Shown here: positions 56,566 through 64,000 of the stretch, piece by piece
Layout: each line of letters starts with the position of its first letter
How positions within the stretch are numbered: position 1 is the stretch's first letter
Notes under the pieces: model-generated
What the model saw: the letters and a program-made list of their open reading frames with translations, nothing else
Database searches by the model: none
What the model was told of the DNA's origin: nothing
From: Actinomyces sp. AC-20-1
Lineage (GTDB): Bacteria; Actinomycetota; Actinomycetes; Actinomycetales; Actinomycetaceae
DNA length: 64,000 bases
Assembly: GCF_023369555.1 (NCBI RefSeq)
Contig: NZ_JACJVC010000003.1
Span: 1 to 64,000 of the forward strand
Direction of reading: 5' to 3'
Program-made: the position numbers and the translations under genes

Positions 56566-57492
56566 TCAGACCTCCACCCGGGACACGACCCGCATGAGCA
56601 GCGCCCCGGCGGCGAAGAAGCCCAGCGCGGCGACGAGGACGACGCGCCCGGCCAGTGTCGAGGCCAGCGAGTCGAGCATGCCGGGCTGGAAGACGTTGAG
56701 CAGCACCACGGCACCCGCACCGATGCCCATGACGGCGTAGCCGCTCATCGCGGAGCCGAGGATGACGGTGCGCACCTCGCGGCGCAGCTCCTTGCGGTCC
56801 TCGAGCGTCCGAGAGATCTCCATGAGGGCGTCGGTGAGGGCGCCTCCCGTACGGGCCTGGATGACGATGGTGCGCACGAGCACGTCGAGCTCGCGCGAGG
56901 GCATCTGCTCGCCGAGCTCGCGCAGGGCCGCGTCCAGGCTCCAGCCGAGGTCGAGGTGCGCCGCCACGCGCGTCATCTCCGAGCCGGCGGGCTCGGAGAG
57001 CTCGCGTCCGGCCATCGCGACGGAGCGGCTCACGCTCAGGCCGGCGGCGTTGCCGTTGGCGATGATGCGGGCAAGCTCGGGCAGCTGGGCGGTGAAGTCC
57101 TCCCGCCGCCTGGCCGCGGCGCGGCTGAGCCACTGCAGACCGGCCCACAGCAGGATGAGGGCGATGATGACCGAGCCGATATACCCCAGGACCACCCGCC
57201 CGGCGATGAGCGTCACGCCCATCGCCGCCACCATCGCGAGGGTGACCGCCACGGGGTCCCACGACCGCCCGGCCGCGACGAGCCGGCGCTCGACGGCGGT
57301 GAAGGGCCAGTAGTGCGCGAGGCGGCCGGCCAGGTAGGCGGCGCGCTGGCCCCCGCTCGCCTGGCCGGCGCCGGTGAGCCGGACCAGGTCCCGGCGCCTG
57401 GCGGACTCGGCGGCCAGGACGCTGACGGCGGCCGTGGCCAGGACGAGGGTGAGGAGGGTGAGAGCGAGGAGGAGCCTGACGGTCGGTGTCAT
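56566..57492 (-). CDS. tadB: TadB-like type II/IV secretion F-family membrane protein
   Basis: A 308-residue protein of the same superfamily as TadC. There are membrane helices at both ends of the chain, QLPELARIIANGNAAGLSVS, a helical middle part with HLDLGWSLDAALRELGEQMP, TIVIQARTGGALTDALMEIS and the terminal FFAAGALLMRVVSRVEV. The start overlaps the tadA stop by four bases. The pairing of TadB and TadC next to TadA is the standard Tad order. Confidence 0.85.
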   Translation of the reverse strand: MTPTVRLLLALTLLTLVLATAAVSVLAAESARRRDLVRLTGAGQASGGQRAAYLAGRLAHYWPFTAVERRLVAAGRSWDPVAVTLAMVAAMGVTLIAGRVVLGYIGSVIIALILLWAGLQWLSRAAARRREDFTAQLPELARIIANGNAAGLSVSRSVAMAGRELSEPAGSEMTRVAAHLDLGWSLDAALRELGEQMPSRELDVLVRTIVIQARTGGALTDALMEISRTLEDRKELRREVRTVILGSAMSGYAVMGIGAGAVVLLNVFQPGMLDSLASTLAGRVVLVAALGFFAAGALLMRVVSRVEV

Positions 57493-58766
57493 TGCGGGCC
57501 CCCCGCTCCCCCGAAGGCCTCCGGGACCACGGCGTCCTGCTCCGTCAGCCGTTGGAGCAGCGCGTCGGGCAGGCGGTGGGGGGTGAAGGAGCCGGAGCGC
57601 TCATAGGTGAGCACGGGCACGGTCCTGAAGGGCTCGCGGTGCTCGGAGACGACCGCCTCGATCTGCCGCACGCGCCGCACGCCAGCGGCGTCGCGCTCGA
57701 GCTGGACGATGATGTCGATGGCCGAGTTGACCTGGTCGCGGATCGTGTCGACCGGCAGGTCGAGGTCGGACATGCTCGCCAGGGTCTCGACGCGGCCGAG
57801 CGCGTCGCGCGCCGAGTTGGCGTGCACCGTGGTCAGCGAGCCCTCGTGGCCGGTGCTCATGGCCTGGAGCATGTCCATCGTCTCGCCGCCGCGGACCTCG
57901 CCGACGACGATCCGGTCGGGCCTCATGCGCAGCGAGTTGCGCACGAGGTCGCGGATGGTGACCTCGCCACGGCCCTCGGAGTTGGCGGGGCGCGACTCCA
58001 GGCGCACGACGTGCTCCTGCTGGAGGGACAGCTCGGCGGAGTCCTCGATCGTGATGATGCGCTCGTGCTCGGGGATGAGCCCGGACAGCGCGTTGAGGAA
58101 GGTCGTCTTGCCCGTGCCGGTGCCCCCGGACACGAGGATGCTCAGCCGGGCACGCACCATGGCGTCGAGCAGGCGGCCGGCGTCGGGGCTCAGGGAGGCC
58201 TTCGCCACGAGGTCACTCATGCGGAAGGGCCGTGGGAAGCGGCGGATCGTCACCGTCGGCCCGTCGAGGGCCAGCGGCGGGATGATGATGTTGACGCGCT
58301 CGCCGCCGGCCAGGCGGGCGTCGACCATCGGGCGCGACTCGTCGACGCGCCGGTTGATCGAGGAGACGATGCGGTCGATGACCTGCATGAGCTCCTCCTC
58401 GGAGGTGAAGGCCGCCGGGATGCGCTCAATGCGCCCGGAGCGCTCGACGAAGAGGTCGTGGATGCCGTTGACCATGATCTCGGTGACGGACTCGTCACTG
58501 ATGAGCGGCTCGAGGACGCCGAGGCCCACGGTGTCGTCAATGACGCGCTGGATGACCCGCGCGCGCTTGCGGGTGGACATGACGGGTCCCTCGATGGACA
58601 GGATCCGGGAGAGCACGCGCTCGAGCCGGGCGCGTTTGAGGGGCATGTCGAGGTCGGCGACCTCGTCGATGTTGACCTCCTCGAGCAGCCTCGCCCGGAA
58701 GCGGGTGACGAGCTCGGTGATCTCGCCCTGGTACGCCTCGGGGACCGTCCGGTCGCGCAGCGCCAT
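57489..58766 (-). CDS. tadA: TadA/CpaF-type pilus assembly ATPase
   Basis: A 425-residue hexameric ATPase. The Walker A loop GGTGTGKTT has its Lys at 220. The Asp box and Walker B region contain ITIEDSAELSLQQEHVVRLE and RPDRIVVGEVRGGETMDMLQ, and HEGSLTTVHANSARDALGR holds the His box. ALRDR at 58766 is used as the start because the 14 residues upstream overlap the previous gene and are not conserved. It drives Flp polymerisation. It follows a small TadE-like gene by one base. Confidence 0.92.
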   Translation of the reverse strand: MALRDRTVPEAYQGEITELVTRFRARLLEEVNIDEVADLDMPLKRARLERVLSRILSIEGPVMSTRKRARVIQRVIDDTVGLGVLEPLISDESVTEIMVNGIHDLFVERSGRIERIPAAFTSEEELMQVIDRIVSSINRRVDESRPMVDARLAGGERVNIIIPPLALDGPTVTIRRFPRPFRMSDLVAKASLSPDAGRLLDAMVRARLSILVSGGTGTGKTTFLNALSGLIPEHERIITIEDSAELSLQQEHVVRLESRPANSEGRGEVTIRDLVRNSLRMRPDRIVVGEVRGGETMDMLQAMSTGHEGSLTTVHANSARDALGRVETLASMSDLDLPVDTIRDQVNSAIDIIVQLERDAAGVRRVRQIEAVVSEHREPFRTVPVLTYERSGSFTPHRLPDALLQRLTEQDAVVPEAFGGAGGPQ

Positions 58767-58767
58767 G

Positions 58768-59142
58768 TCAGGGCCTCCTCGTCGGGTAGGTCGCCTCGGC
58801 GGACACATGCAGCCGGGTGACCTCGACGACGCCGGGGATGCCGATCGGCACGGAGCCCGTCACGTGCACGCAGCCGTTGCCGCAGCCGCTGACGGACTCC
58901 AGCCGCACATGGCCGCTGACGGCTGCGGCCACCGCCGCGTGGGCGGGCCGGCCCTCCTCGAGGGCGCGGGCGCCGTCGTCGGCGGCGGCGCGCACCTGCG
59001 AGACACCGACGGCGGCGCCGAGGCCCTGGAGCACGATGAGGACGACGATGAGGAGCCAGGGCACGAGCGCGGCGGCCTCGACGGCGGACTGCCCCTCCTC
59101 GCGACGGCCGCGGGCCAGGGCTCGGGGTACTCGCAGCATCAT
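58768..59142 (-). CDS. TadE-like pseudopilin
   Basis: A 124-residue protein starting at 59142, overlapping the stop of the preceding gene by four bases (ATGA). The leader RREEG is followed by QSAVEAAALVPWLLIVVLIV: cleavage after Gly17 would leave Glu at +5. After the helix comes a segment with AAADDGARALEEGRPAHAAV and a Cys pair (GCGNGCVHV). TadE-like pseudopilins are minor parts needed for pilus assembly. It lies directly before tadA. Confidence 0.78.
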   Translation of the reverse strand: MMLRVPRALARGRREEGQSAVEAAALVPWLLIVVLIVLQGLGAAVGVSQVRAAADDGARALEEGRPAHAAVAAAVSGHVRLESVSGCGNGCVHVTGSVPIGIPGVVEVTRLHVSAEATYPTRRP

Positions 59143-60941
59143 CGCTCCCAGTCGATGCGTGAGGAGCCGGAGGCGGTGCCCATGCCGGGCACCACCGAGG
59201 GGACCGAGAGCGTCACGCGCACGGTGGAGGCGCCGGTGAGGCGGACCTCGACGCCGTCGCCCAGGGCCCCGGGGATCCGCTCGGAGACCCGGGCGGCGGC
59301 CTCGGAGGTGCTCGCTCCTGTGGCGACGATCCGCGCCGCGTCCTGGGCCGCGCTGTGGGCGACGAGGCTGGCGCTGCCCAGGATGAGTGCCTGGAGGCAG
59401 ATGAGGAACACCGCCAGGACCGCGATGGCGGCCCCGACGAACTCGACGCTCGCCTGCCCCGACTCGCCTGAGCGTCGCCGCATGCGGCTCCCGGGGGCGG
59501 TGGAGGGGGTGGGCGGGATGGATGGTGGGCCGACCCACTCGGCCGGCGGTGCCGGGGCCGGCGCCGCGGGCTGCTCCGGGGAGTACGGGGCCGAGCCGGC
59601 GGGCGCCGGGACCGGGGCGGGCACATGGGCCGGAGCCGGCGCAGCGCCCGTGGCGGTGCTGCTGACGGTGTCCTCGCCCCCGCCGGTGGCGCGCGAGCGG
59701 CGGGAGGCGGCCTGCCTCGCCCGACGTCCGCGGCGGCGGGAAGGGCGCTCCGGTGAGCGGGTCTCGTCGGCCACGAGGGCGGGGTCCGCGGCGACGGCGG
59801 GCGCCCGGGTGGCGGAGGCGGCCCCCGCGACGGCGGCGCCGACGGCGGTGAGCTCGGGCAGCGCGAGGTCGATGAGGGTGCCGGTGTTGAGCACCGGCTC
59901 GAGCTGGGCCGTGCGCTCCGGCAGGACGGCGAGCAGGTTGAGGCTCACGAGCCGCGCGGCTGCGGCGGGCTGGATCTCGTTGTGGCGCGAGGTCCGGTTG
60001 AGCACGAGCACGGGCTCGGTGCCCCGCGCCAGGTCGAGCCGGTTCATCGCCTCGGTCAGGCGACGCACGCAGCGCAGGGCCGGGACCTGCGGCGTCGCCA
60101 CGATGACCACCTGGTCCGCCAGGTCGATCGCTGCGGCGGTGGCGTCGTCGAGGTGCGAGCCGCAGTCGACGACGACGCACGCGTACCGGTAGCGCATGGC
60201 CTGGATGATCTGCCGGGCGGCGGCCTCGTTCATGATCTCGGCGAGCTCGGTCCGCTCGGGCGCGGGCAGCAGGTCGATGCCCTGGTGCAGGGGGTAGGCG
60301 ACCTCCGAGATCTCGCGTCCACCGACCTCGGCCGCGAGGGCGGCGAGGTCGGTGACGCTGTTGCGGACGGTGACCCCGCAGTAGGCGGCGAGGTCGCCCG
60401 CGCGCAGGTCGAGGTCGACGAGCGCCGCACGGTCACGGGCGGCCGCGTCACGGGCGGTGGCCAGCGCGATGAGGGAGGTGCCCACGCCGCCCTTGGCGCC
60501 GATGACGGCGATGACCGACCCGACGCTCCGGCTCATCTGCTCGCGCTCGCCCGACACCAGCCCGCGGGCGGCCCGGGTCCACGCCGACAGCGCGCTCAGG
60601 CGCTCGGCGTAGTGCCCGACCGTCGGGGGCAGCGGGAGCACACCGCGGCCCCCGGCGTCGACGGTCCTCAGGACGAGGTCGGCGTCGGTGCGCGGCGACA
60701 GCAGGCACACGGGCAGCAGCGGGTGCACCGAGGACATCTCGCGCAGGACCGAGGGGCCGTTGCCGCCGTCGAGCGCCTCGTCGACCAGGACGATGTCGAT
60801 GTCCTGGCGGCCGACCTCGATGCGGGCCTGGGACGGCGAGCTGACGGCGATGAGCTCGGCGAAGCCCTCGAGCTCGGTGATGACGGCGGCGACGGCCCGG
60901 GTGCAGGCCTGGTCGTCGGAGATGAGGAGCACCTGTGTCAC
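59139..60941 (-). CDS. CpaE/TadZ-like ATPase joined in one frame to a TadE-like pseudopilin
   Basis: A 600-codon uninterrupted frame. Residues 1-120 look like an atypical receiver domain (Asp54 in DIDIVLVDEAL). Residues 140-400 are a MinD/ParA-type ATPase with the deviant Walker A KGGVGTS (150-156), VDLDLRAGDLAAYCG and VVVDCGSHLDD. A Pro/Ala-rich linker runs to 486. Then follow MRRRSGESG and QASVEFVGAAIAVLAVFLIC, a TadE prepilin signal with cleavage expected after Gly495, and an outer domain to 600. Such parts are normally separate proteins. An internal ATG at 59483 with GGGAG upstream may allow the pseudopilin to be made alone. The start overlaps the cpaB stop by four bases. Confidence 0.85.
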   Translation of the reverse strand: MTQVLLISDDQACTRAVAAVITELEGFAELIAVSSPSQARIEVGRQDIDIVLVDEALDGGNGPSVLREMSSVHPLLPVCLLSPRTDADLVLRTVDAGGRGVLPLPPTVGHYAERLSALSAWTRAARGLVSGEREQMSRSVGSVIAVIGAKGGVGTSLIALATARDAAARDRAALVDLDLRAGDLAAYCGVTVRNSVTDLAALAAEVGGREISEVAYPLHQGIDLLPAPERTELAEIMNEAAARQIIQAMRYRYACVVVDCGSHLDDATAAAIDLADQVVIVATPQVPALRCVRRLTEAMNRLDLARGTEPVLVLNRTSRHNEIQPAAAARLVSLNLLAVLPERTAQLEPVLNTGTLIDLALPELTAVGAAVAGAASATRAPAVAADPALVADETRSPERPSRRRGRRARQAASRRSRATGGGEDTVSSTATGAAPAPAHVPAPVPAPAGSAPYSPEQPAAPAPAPPAEWVGPPSIPPTPSTAPGSRMRRRSGESGQASVEFVGAAIAVLAVFLICLQALILGSASLVAHSAAQDAARIVATGASTSEAAARVSERIPGALGDGVEVRLTGASTVRVTLSVPSVVPGMGTASGSSRIDWER

Positions 60942-61651
60942 TGTCCAGCCTCCTGTGCGGCGCCGTGGTAGACGGTCTGGTCATCGGTGAGCGGGGTGTC
61001 GTCGCCGGCGCCTCTGAGGGCGAGCCTGAGCTTGACCGAGTAGGACTCGGCGTAGGCCAGCCGCAGGGAGTCCTCACTGCTCAGGGCGAAGGTGACGGGG
61101 ATCTGGTCGGACTCGCTGAAGGCGCCCGAGGCGTCCTCCTCCTCGACGGTCGTCACGACCCCGACGTTGATGATGAGGACGTTCTGGACGACGACCTCCG
61201 AGCGCTGCTCGCCCGTCTCGTCGTTCGTGATGGTGGCCAGGATGTCGACGTGGTCGCCCGCGCGGATGCGCCCGGCGACGCCCGTCTCGGCGTCCACCAT
61301 GATCGCGACCTCGCGGTAGCCCGGTTGGAGGCCGGGCGCCTCGGTGAGCATGCCGGTCTGCAGGACCGAGCCGCTCGGGTAGGCGCCCGACGAGACGAGG
61401 CCCTCGATCTGCCCGAAGGTGCTGACGGCATTGGCCGGCGCCCACCGCTCAGGCACCTCGACGGTCTCGACGTCCGAGGCCTCGATGTGGTGCATGGCCT
61501 CGATGTCCGTGGTCAGGCGGAGCACCTCGACCATCGGGCCGACCTGCGAGGACACCGAGCTGACGTAGGCGGCGACACCGCTGAAGGTCAGCACGGCGGC
61601 GAGGATCGTCATGAGGAGCAGCAGCACTCCTCGTCTCTGTCGAGGATTCAC
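60938..61651 (-). CDS. cpaB: CpaB/RcpC-like Flp pilus assembly protein (SAF domain)
   Basis: A 237-residue protein with one N-terminal membrane segment (GVLLLLMTILAAVLTFSGV). A SAF-like domain includes VPERWAPANAVSTFGQIEGL and SGSVLQTGMLTE, followed by the RcpC/CpaB core with VAIMVDAETGVAGRIRAGDH and VDILATITND. In Gram-negative Tad systems CpaB works at the outer face with the secretin; in Gram-positives it remains although no secretin exists. It overlaps the upstream gene by four bases (ATGA-like). Confidence 0.85.
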   Translation of the reverse strand: MNPRQRRGVLLLLMTILAAVLTFSGVAAYVSSVSSQVGPMVEVLRLTTDIEAMHHIEASDVETVEVPERWAPANAVSTFGQIEGLVSSGAYPSGSVLQTGMLTEAPGLQPGYREVAIMVDAETGVAGRIRAGDHVDILATITNDETGEQRSEVVVQNVLIINVGVVTTVEEEDASGAFSESDQIPVTFALSSEDSLRLAYAESYSVKLRLALRGAGDDTPLTDDQTVYHGAAQEAGQ

Positions 61652-62430
61652 TGGGGCTGCCTCTCACGGGTCGGGATCGGGAAGGCGGAGGTCGTGCGGG
61701 CGCTGACGGCGGTGCGGCAGAAGGGGCAGCCGGAGTCGGCCACCAGACGGCCGCAGAGGCGGCACGAGACGGTGGCAGCCGAGCCCAGCGCACCGCGCAC
61801 GACTGAGGGCAGGTCGGGCAGGAGCGTGAGCTCGGCCCAGTACCGGCTCCCCCAGGGCGAGCCCTGGGCGGGGACGACGACCGGGGCCAGCGGCCCCTCG
61901 ACAGCCAGGTGCAGGCGCCCGGTGGAGGCGGAGGCGCTCCAGGCGGCGACGCCGGCCCCGGAGGTCGACCACGTCATGGTCGGGGTGGTGGTGACGGTGC
62001 CCGCGGTCAGGTCCGCCTCGAAGGAGCCTCCGACGAGGCTGCGCACGTGCTGCCACAGGCTGGGCCTGGGGCTGGTGATCCGGGCGACGGAGGACAGGGC
62101 CACGCGGGTGCGGCACGCGGCGATCAACGCGTCGGCCAGGGCCTGGGCGAGGCCGTACTGCCGGGGTGCGAGTGCGGCCAGGCCGTGCACCGCGAGAGCC
62201 CTCTGGGTCGTGGTGCCGCCCAGGCGCACGAGTGCGACGTTCTGCGAAGCCGTGACCTGGTCGGCGATCCGAGCGGGACGGTCGGCGTCGTCGTCGGTGA
62301 CGACGAGCACGGCGTCCTCGCTCAGGACGTCGAGGGCACGGGCCACTGCGGCGGCGGGGTCCGGGCCCTGGGGGACGAGGACGCCGGGCGGCGGCGGGTC
62401 CGTGCAGGGTGTTGCGGCAACAAGGATCAC
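61648..62430 (-). CDS. Unknown protein with C-terminal zinc ribbon, first gene of the Tad operon
   Basis: A 260-residue protein from a GTG at 62430 with GGAG six bases upstream (MILVAATPCTDPPPPGVLVP). The middle has a Rossmann-like feel, with AVLVVTDDDADRPARIADQV and a long helical part LAVHGLAALAPRQYGLAQAL, then a beta-rich part. It ends with two Cys-x2-Cys pairs (CRLCGRLVADSGCPFC), a zinc ribbon. No family was recognised. Being first in the operon and overlapping cpaB by four bases, it is likely to be needed for, or to regulate, the pilus machine. Confidence 0.6.
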   Translation of the reverse strand: MILVAATPCTDPPPPGVLVPQGPDPAAAVARALDVLSEDAVLVVTDDDADRPARIADQVTASQNVALVRLGGTTTQRALAVHGLAALAPRQYGLAQALADALIAACRTRVALSSVARITSPRPSLWQHVRSLVGGSFEADLTAGTVTTTPTMTWSTSGAGVAAWSASASTGRLHLAVEGPLAPVVVPAQGSPWGSRYWAELTLLPDLPSVVRGALGSAATVSCRLCGRLVADSGCPFCRTAVSARTTSAFPIPTRERQPQ

Positions 62431-62826
62431 AGAGACTCCAGGGACTCCTCTGATGGGTGACGGGGCGTGCGGTCCGGCAGGGAGGCGGACCTCACACCTC
62501 GCGGGCACCGTCAGGGCGGCGCCTCGGCAAGGACCGTACACAGCGTTCGGACCCGGCGACACGGATCGGACTCCCCATGGCTGCGGCGCACCGCGCCACC
62601 TGTGACGGCCCGCGCGGGCAGGGCCCACGCGCCGAGGACGCTACGGGGCGCACCGGCGGCCCGGAAGGGGCCGGCGCCCCACGTGCCGCCCCATGACAGG
62701 TCCCTCCGCCGGCCCCGGACGGGAGCACAGCACGGGGCGCGGGCCCCTTCTGCGCTCACCGACGGGTCCGTAACGTCGGCTCGCGTCCGGTCTCCGGCCT
62801 TGTCCCATCGCACCGTAGGGGGAACC
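62431..62826. promoter_or_regulatory. Divergent promoter region between Tad operon and large prepilin gene
   Basis: A gap of 396 bases with no gene seen. For the minus-strand Tad operon a -10 candidate TACGGT lies at 62533-62538. For the plus-strand gene TAACGT lies at 62771-62776 with TTCTGC (62748-62753) 17 bases upstream as a poor -35. Both starts are thus served by weak-looking promoters, as expected if a regulator acts here. No long inverted repeat was found. Confidence 0.4.
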
Positions 62827-64000
62827 GTGTCCCACACCTCTCAGGCGGGTTCCCGCCGTCGGCACCTCGAGTCCGGTGCCGGGGCGGCGGAGTACGCGGC
62901 CATCATCGTCGTCGTCATGGCGGTGGCGGCCGCCGTCGTGCTCGCCGTCAGCGGCGTCAACGTCGGCCGGGCGGTCACCTGCGCGGTCTCATCGGTCTTC
63001 GGCGACGGCTCCGGTTGCGCCTCGGCGGATGACGGCCTGCGCGTCGACCCGGCGGACAACGTCGTCCAGGATGAGTCGCAGACGAGCACGGGCGGCGGCT
63101 CGGTCGGCACGGACAACCCCGTCTTCAACGTCTCCGCCGGGTTCGACGACCAGGGGAAGACGACCTACGCCCAGAACGAGGACGGCTCCGGGCAGTACCG
63201 GGTCTCCGACTCCAAGCAGGGCTTCGTCAAGGGCTCGGTCGGCAAGGACGACCTTAAGGTCGGCAGTGTCGACGTCTCCCTCGAGGCCTCCGCCTCCGGC
63301 GCCCTCACGATCACCGACACCACCGTCTACGACTGCGCTGACCCGGCCTCGTGCACCCAGTTCGGTAAGGACAACGCCGAGGAGTTCGACAACCGCACCC
63401 GCCAGGGCGTGAGCCAGATCATGGGCGGCGGGGACACGGAGGTCGACGGCACCGCGAGCTCCTACGAGCACACGACCTCCGGCTCGATCGAGCTGAGCGT
63501 CAAGGCGGGTGCCGAGGTCGACGTCGACGACAGCGAGATCTCCGCCTCCGCCGAGGGCGCCGCCTCGATGACCTTCGAGCACACGACGACCTACGCGGCC
63601 GACGACAACGGCGACAAGGGCGACAAGACGGGCGAGGAGGTCTCGACGCAGTACGAGCTCAACGGATCCGTCGGGGCGGCGGCGGAGGTCGTCGAGAAGG
63701 AGGTCAACGGTCTCGAGGTCGAGGCGCACGCCGGTGTCACGCTCTCCGGTGGCATCGGCGAGGAGGTCACCTACAAGGAGGACGCCGACGGCAACCTCAC
63801 CGAGCTGACCTTCCAGACGACGAGCAACTGGTCCAGCGGGTCCACCCTGTCGGTCGGAGTCGAGGGTGAGGACGACAACGGCGATGACACCTCGCCCTTC
63901 ACCGGTGCCGGCGAGACCCAGGTCGGCTACCAGTACGAGACGACCGTGACGGTCGACGTCACCCAGCTCAGCGACACCGACCGCAAGGTGGTCGAGGGCT
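62827..64000 (+). CDS. Large Flp-like prepilin or surface protein, N-terminal part (runs off the window)
   Basis: From a GTG at 62827, with TAGGGGGA just upstream, the frame is open to the window end: 391 codons visible. The leader (MSHTSQAGSRRRHLESG) ends in Gly17, followed by AGAAEYAAIIVVVMAVAAAV, a perfect Flp-type signal with Glu at +5 and Tyr at +6. Instead of ending after the helix as Flp does, it continues with more than 330 residues of acidic, Thr/Ser/Gly/Asp-rich, beta-type sequence with few hydrophobic stretches and a Cys pair (YDCADPASCTQ). No known domain was recognised. It is probably a minor pilin or adhesin presented by the Tad pilus. The end is not in the window. Confidence 0.75.
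   Translation, partial: MSHTSQAGSRRRHLESGAGAAEYAAIIVVVMAVAAAVVLAVSGVNVGRAVTCAVSSVFGDGSGCASADDGLRVDPADNVVQDESQTSTGGGSVGTDNPVFNVSAGFDDQGKTTYAQNEDGSGQYRVSDSKQGFVKGSVGKDDLKVGSVDVSLEASASGALTITDTTVYDCADPASCTQFGKDNAEEFDNRTRQGVSQIMGGGDTEVDGTASSYEHTTSGSIELSVKAGAEVDVDDSEISASAEGAASMTFEHTTTYAADDNGDKGDKTGEEVSTQYELNGSVGAAAEVVEKEVNGLEVEAHAGVTLSGGIGEEVTYKEDADGNLTELTFQTTSNWSSGSTLSVGVEGEDDNGDDTSPFTGAGETQVGYQYETTVTVDVTQLSDTDRKVVEG

Noticed and set aside
58768-60180. Long minus-strand frame upstream of the small TadE-like gene as one protein
   Set aside because: Only the last 124 codons from 59142 show TadE features. The earlier part lies out of frame inside the CpaE gene and is Arg/Pro-rich shadow sequence.
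59139-60941. Frameshift or sequencing error creating the CpaE-TadE fusion
   Set aside because: Both parts are in the same frame with an in-frame linker, so no indel is needed. A changed stop codon cannot be excluded without comparison, so this is kept as a test in the finding.

Overview
The window is chromosomal DNA from a very GC-rich actinobacterium, most probably an Actinomyces or a close relative in the Actinomycetaceae. The grounds are the GC-biased codon use, the actinobacterial order of the ribosomal and RNA polymerase genes, a zinc-type S14, a two-function LysX, a sortase-assembled pilus locus of the tip / shaft / class C sortase kind known from oral Actinomyces, and a Tad (tight adherence) pilus locus. 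No tRNA, rRNA, CRISPR array, insertion sequence, integrase or phage gene was seen. Genus-level assignment is inference.

Layout. 1-5962: start of truA (minus), then a plus-strand group of a ROK-family kinase-like gene, lysX, a DUF998-type membrane protein and an alpha/beta hydrolase. 5990-35055: the translation block, all on the minus strand and so read from right to left: str operon (rpsL-rpsG-fusA-tuf), a sortase-assembled pilus operon (tip protein, shaft pilin, srtC), S10 operon (rpsJ to rpsQ), spc operon (rplN to rplO), secY-adk-map plus a GH20 hexosaminidase, and infA-rpmJ-rpsM-rpsK-rpoA-rplQ. 35056-35814: a gene-free gap with an ordered repeat array. 35815-45036: rpoC, rpoB, rplL, rplJ. 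45146-47514: a DUF192 gene, a lipoprotein and a prepilin peptidase. 47565-62430: a long minus-strand Tad pilus locus. 62827-64000: the start of a divergent plus-strand gene for a large Flp-like prepilin that runs off the window.

How it works together. The sortase pilus would be built by SrtC joining LPVTG pilins through the Lys of a VYPKN motif, with an LPLTG von Willebrand factor A protein at the tip. The Tad locus encodes the inner parts of a type IVb pilus machine (CpaB, CpaE/TadZ, TadA ATPase, TadB and TadC platform proteins), its Flp pilin and TadE/TadG-like proteins, a peptidase to process them, and several lipoproteins, one with an OmpA peptidoglycan-binding domain. A two-component system sits inside this locus. 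In three of the prepilin-like proteins and in the C-terminal part of the CpaE protein, the membrane segment is preceded by the same G-x4-E cleavage signature.

The points most worth a second look are the 4+4 array of GGACAAC / GGTTGTCC units with an exact 19-bp period at 35496-35640, the single reading frame joining CpaE to a TadE pseudopilin at 59139-60941, the oversized Flp-like prepilin at 62827, an 11-bp sequence shared by the upstream regions of the two pilus structural genes, and an extra C-terminal module on ribosomal protein L17.
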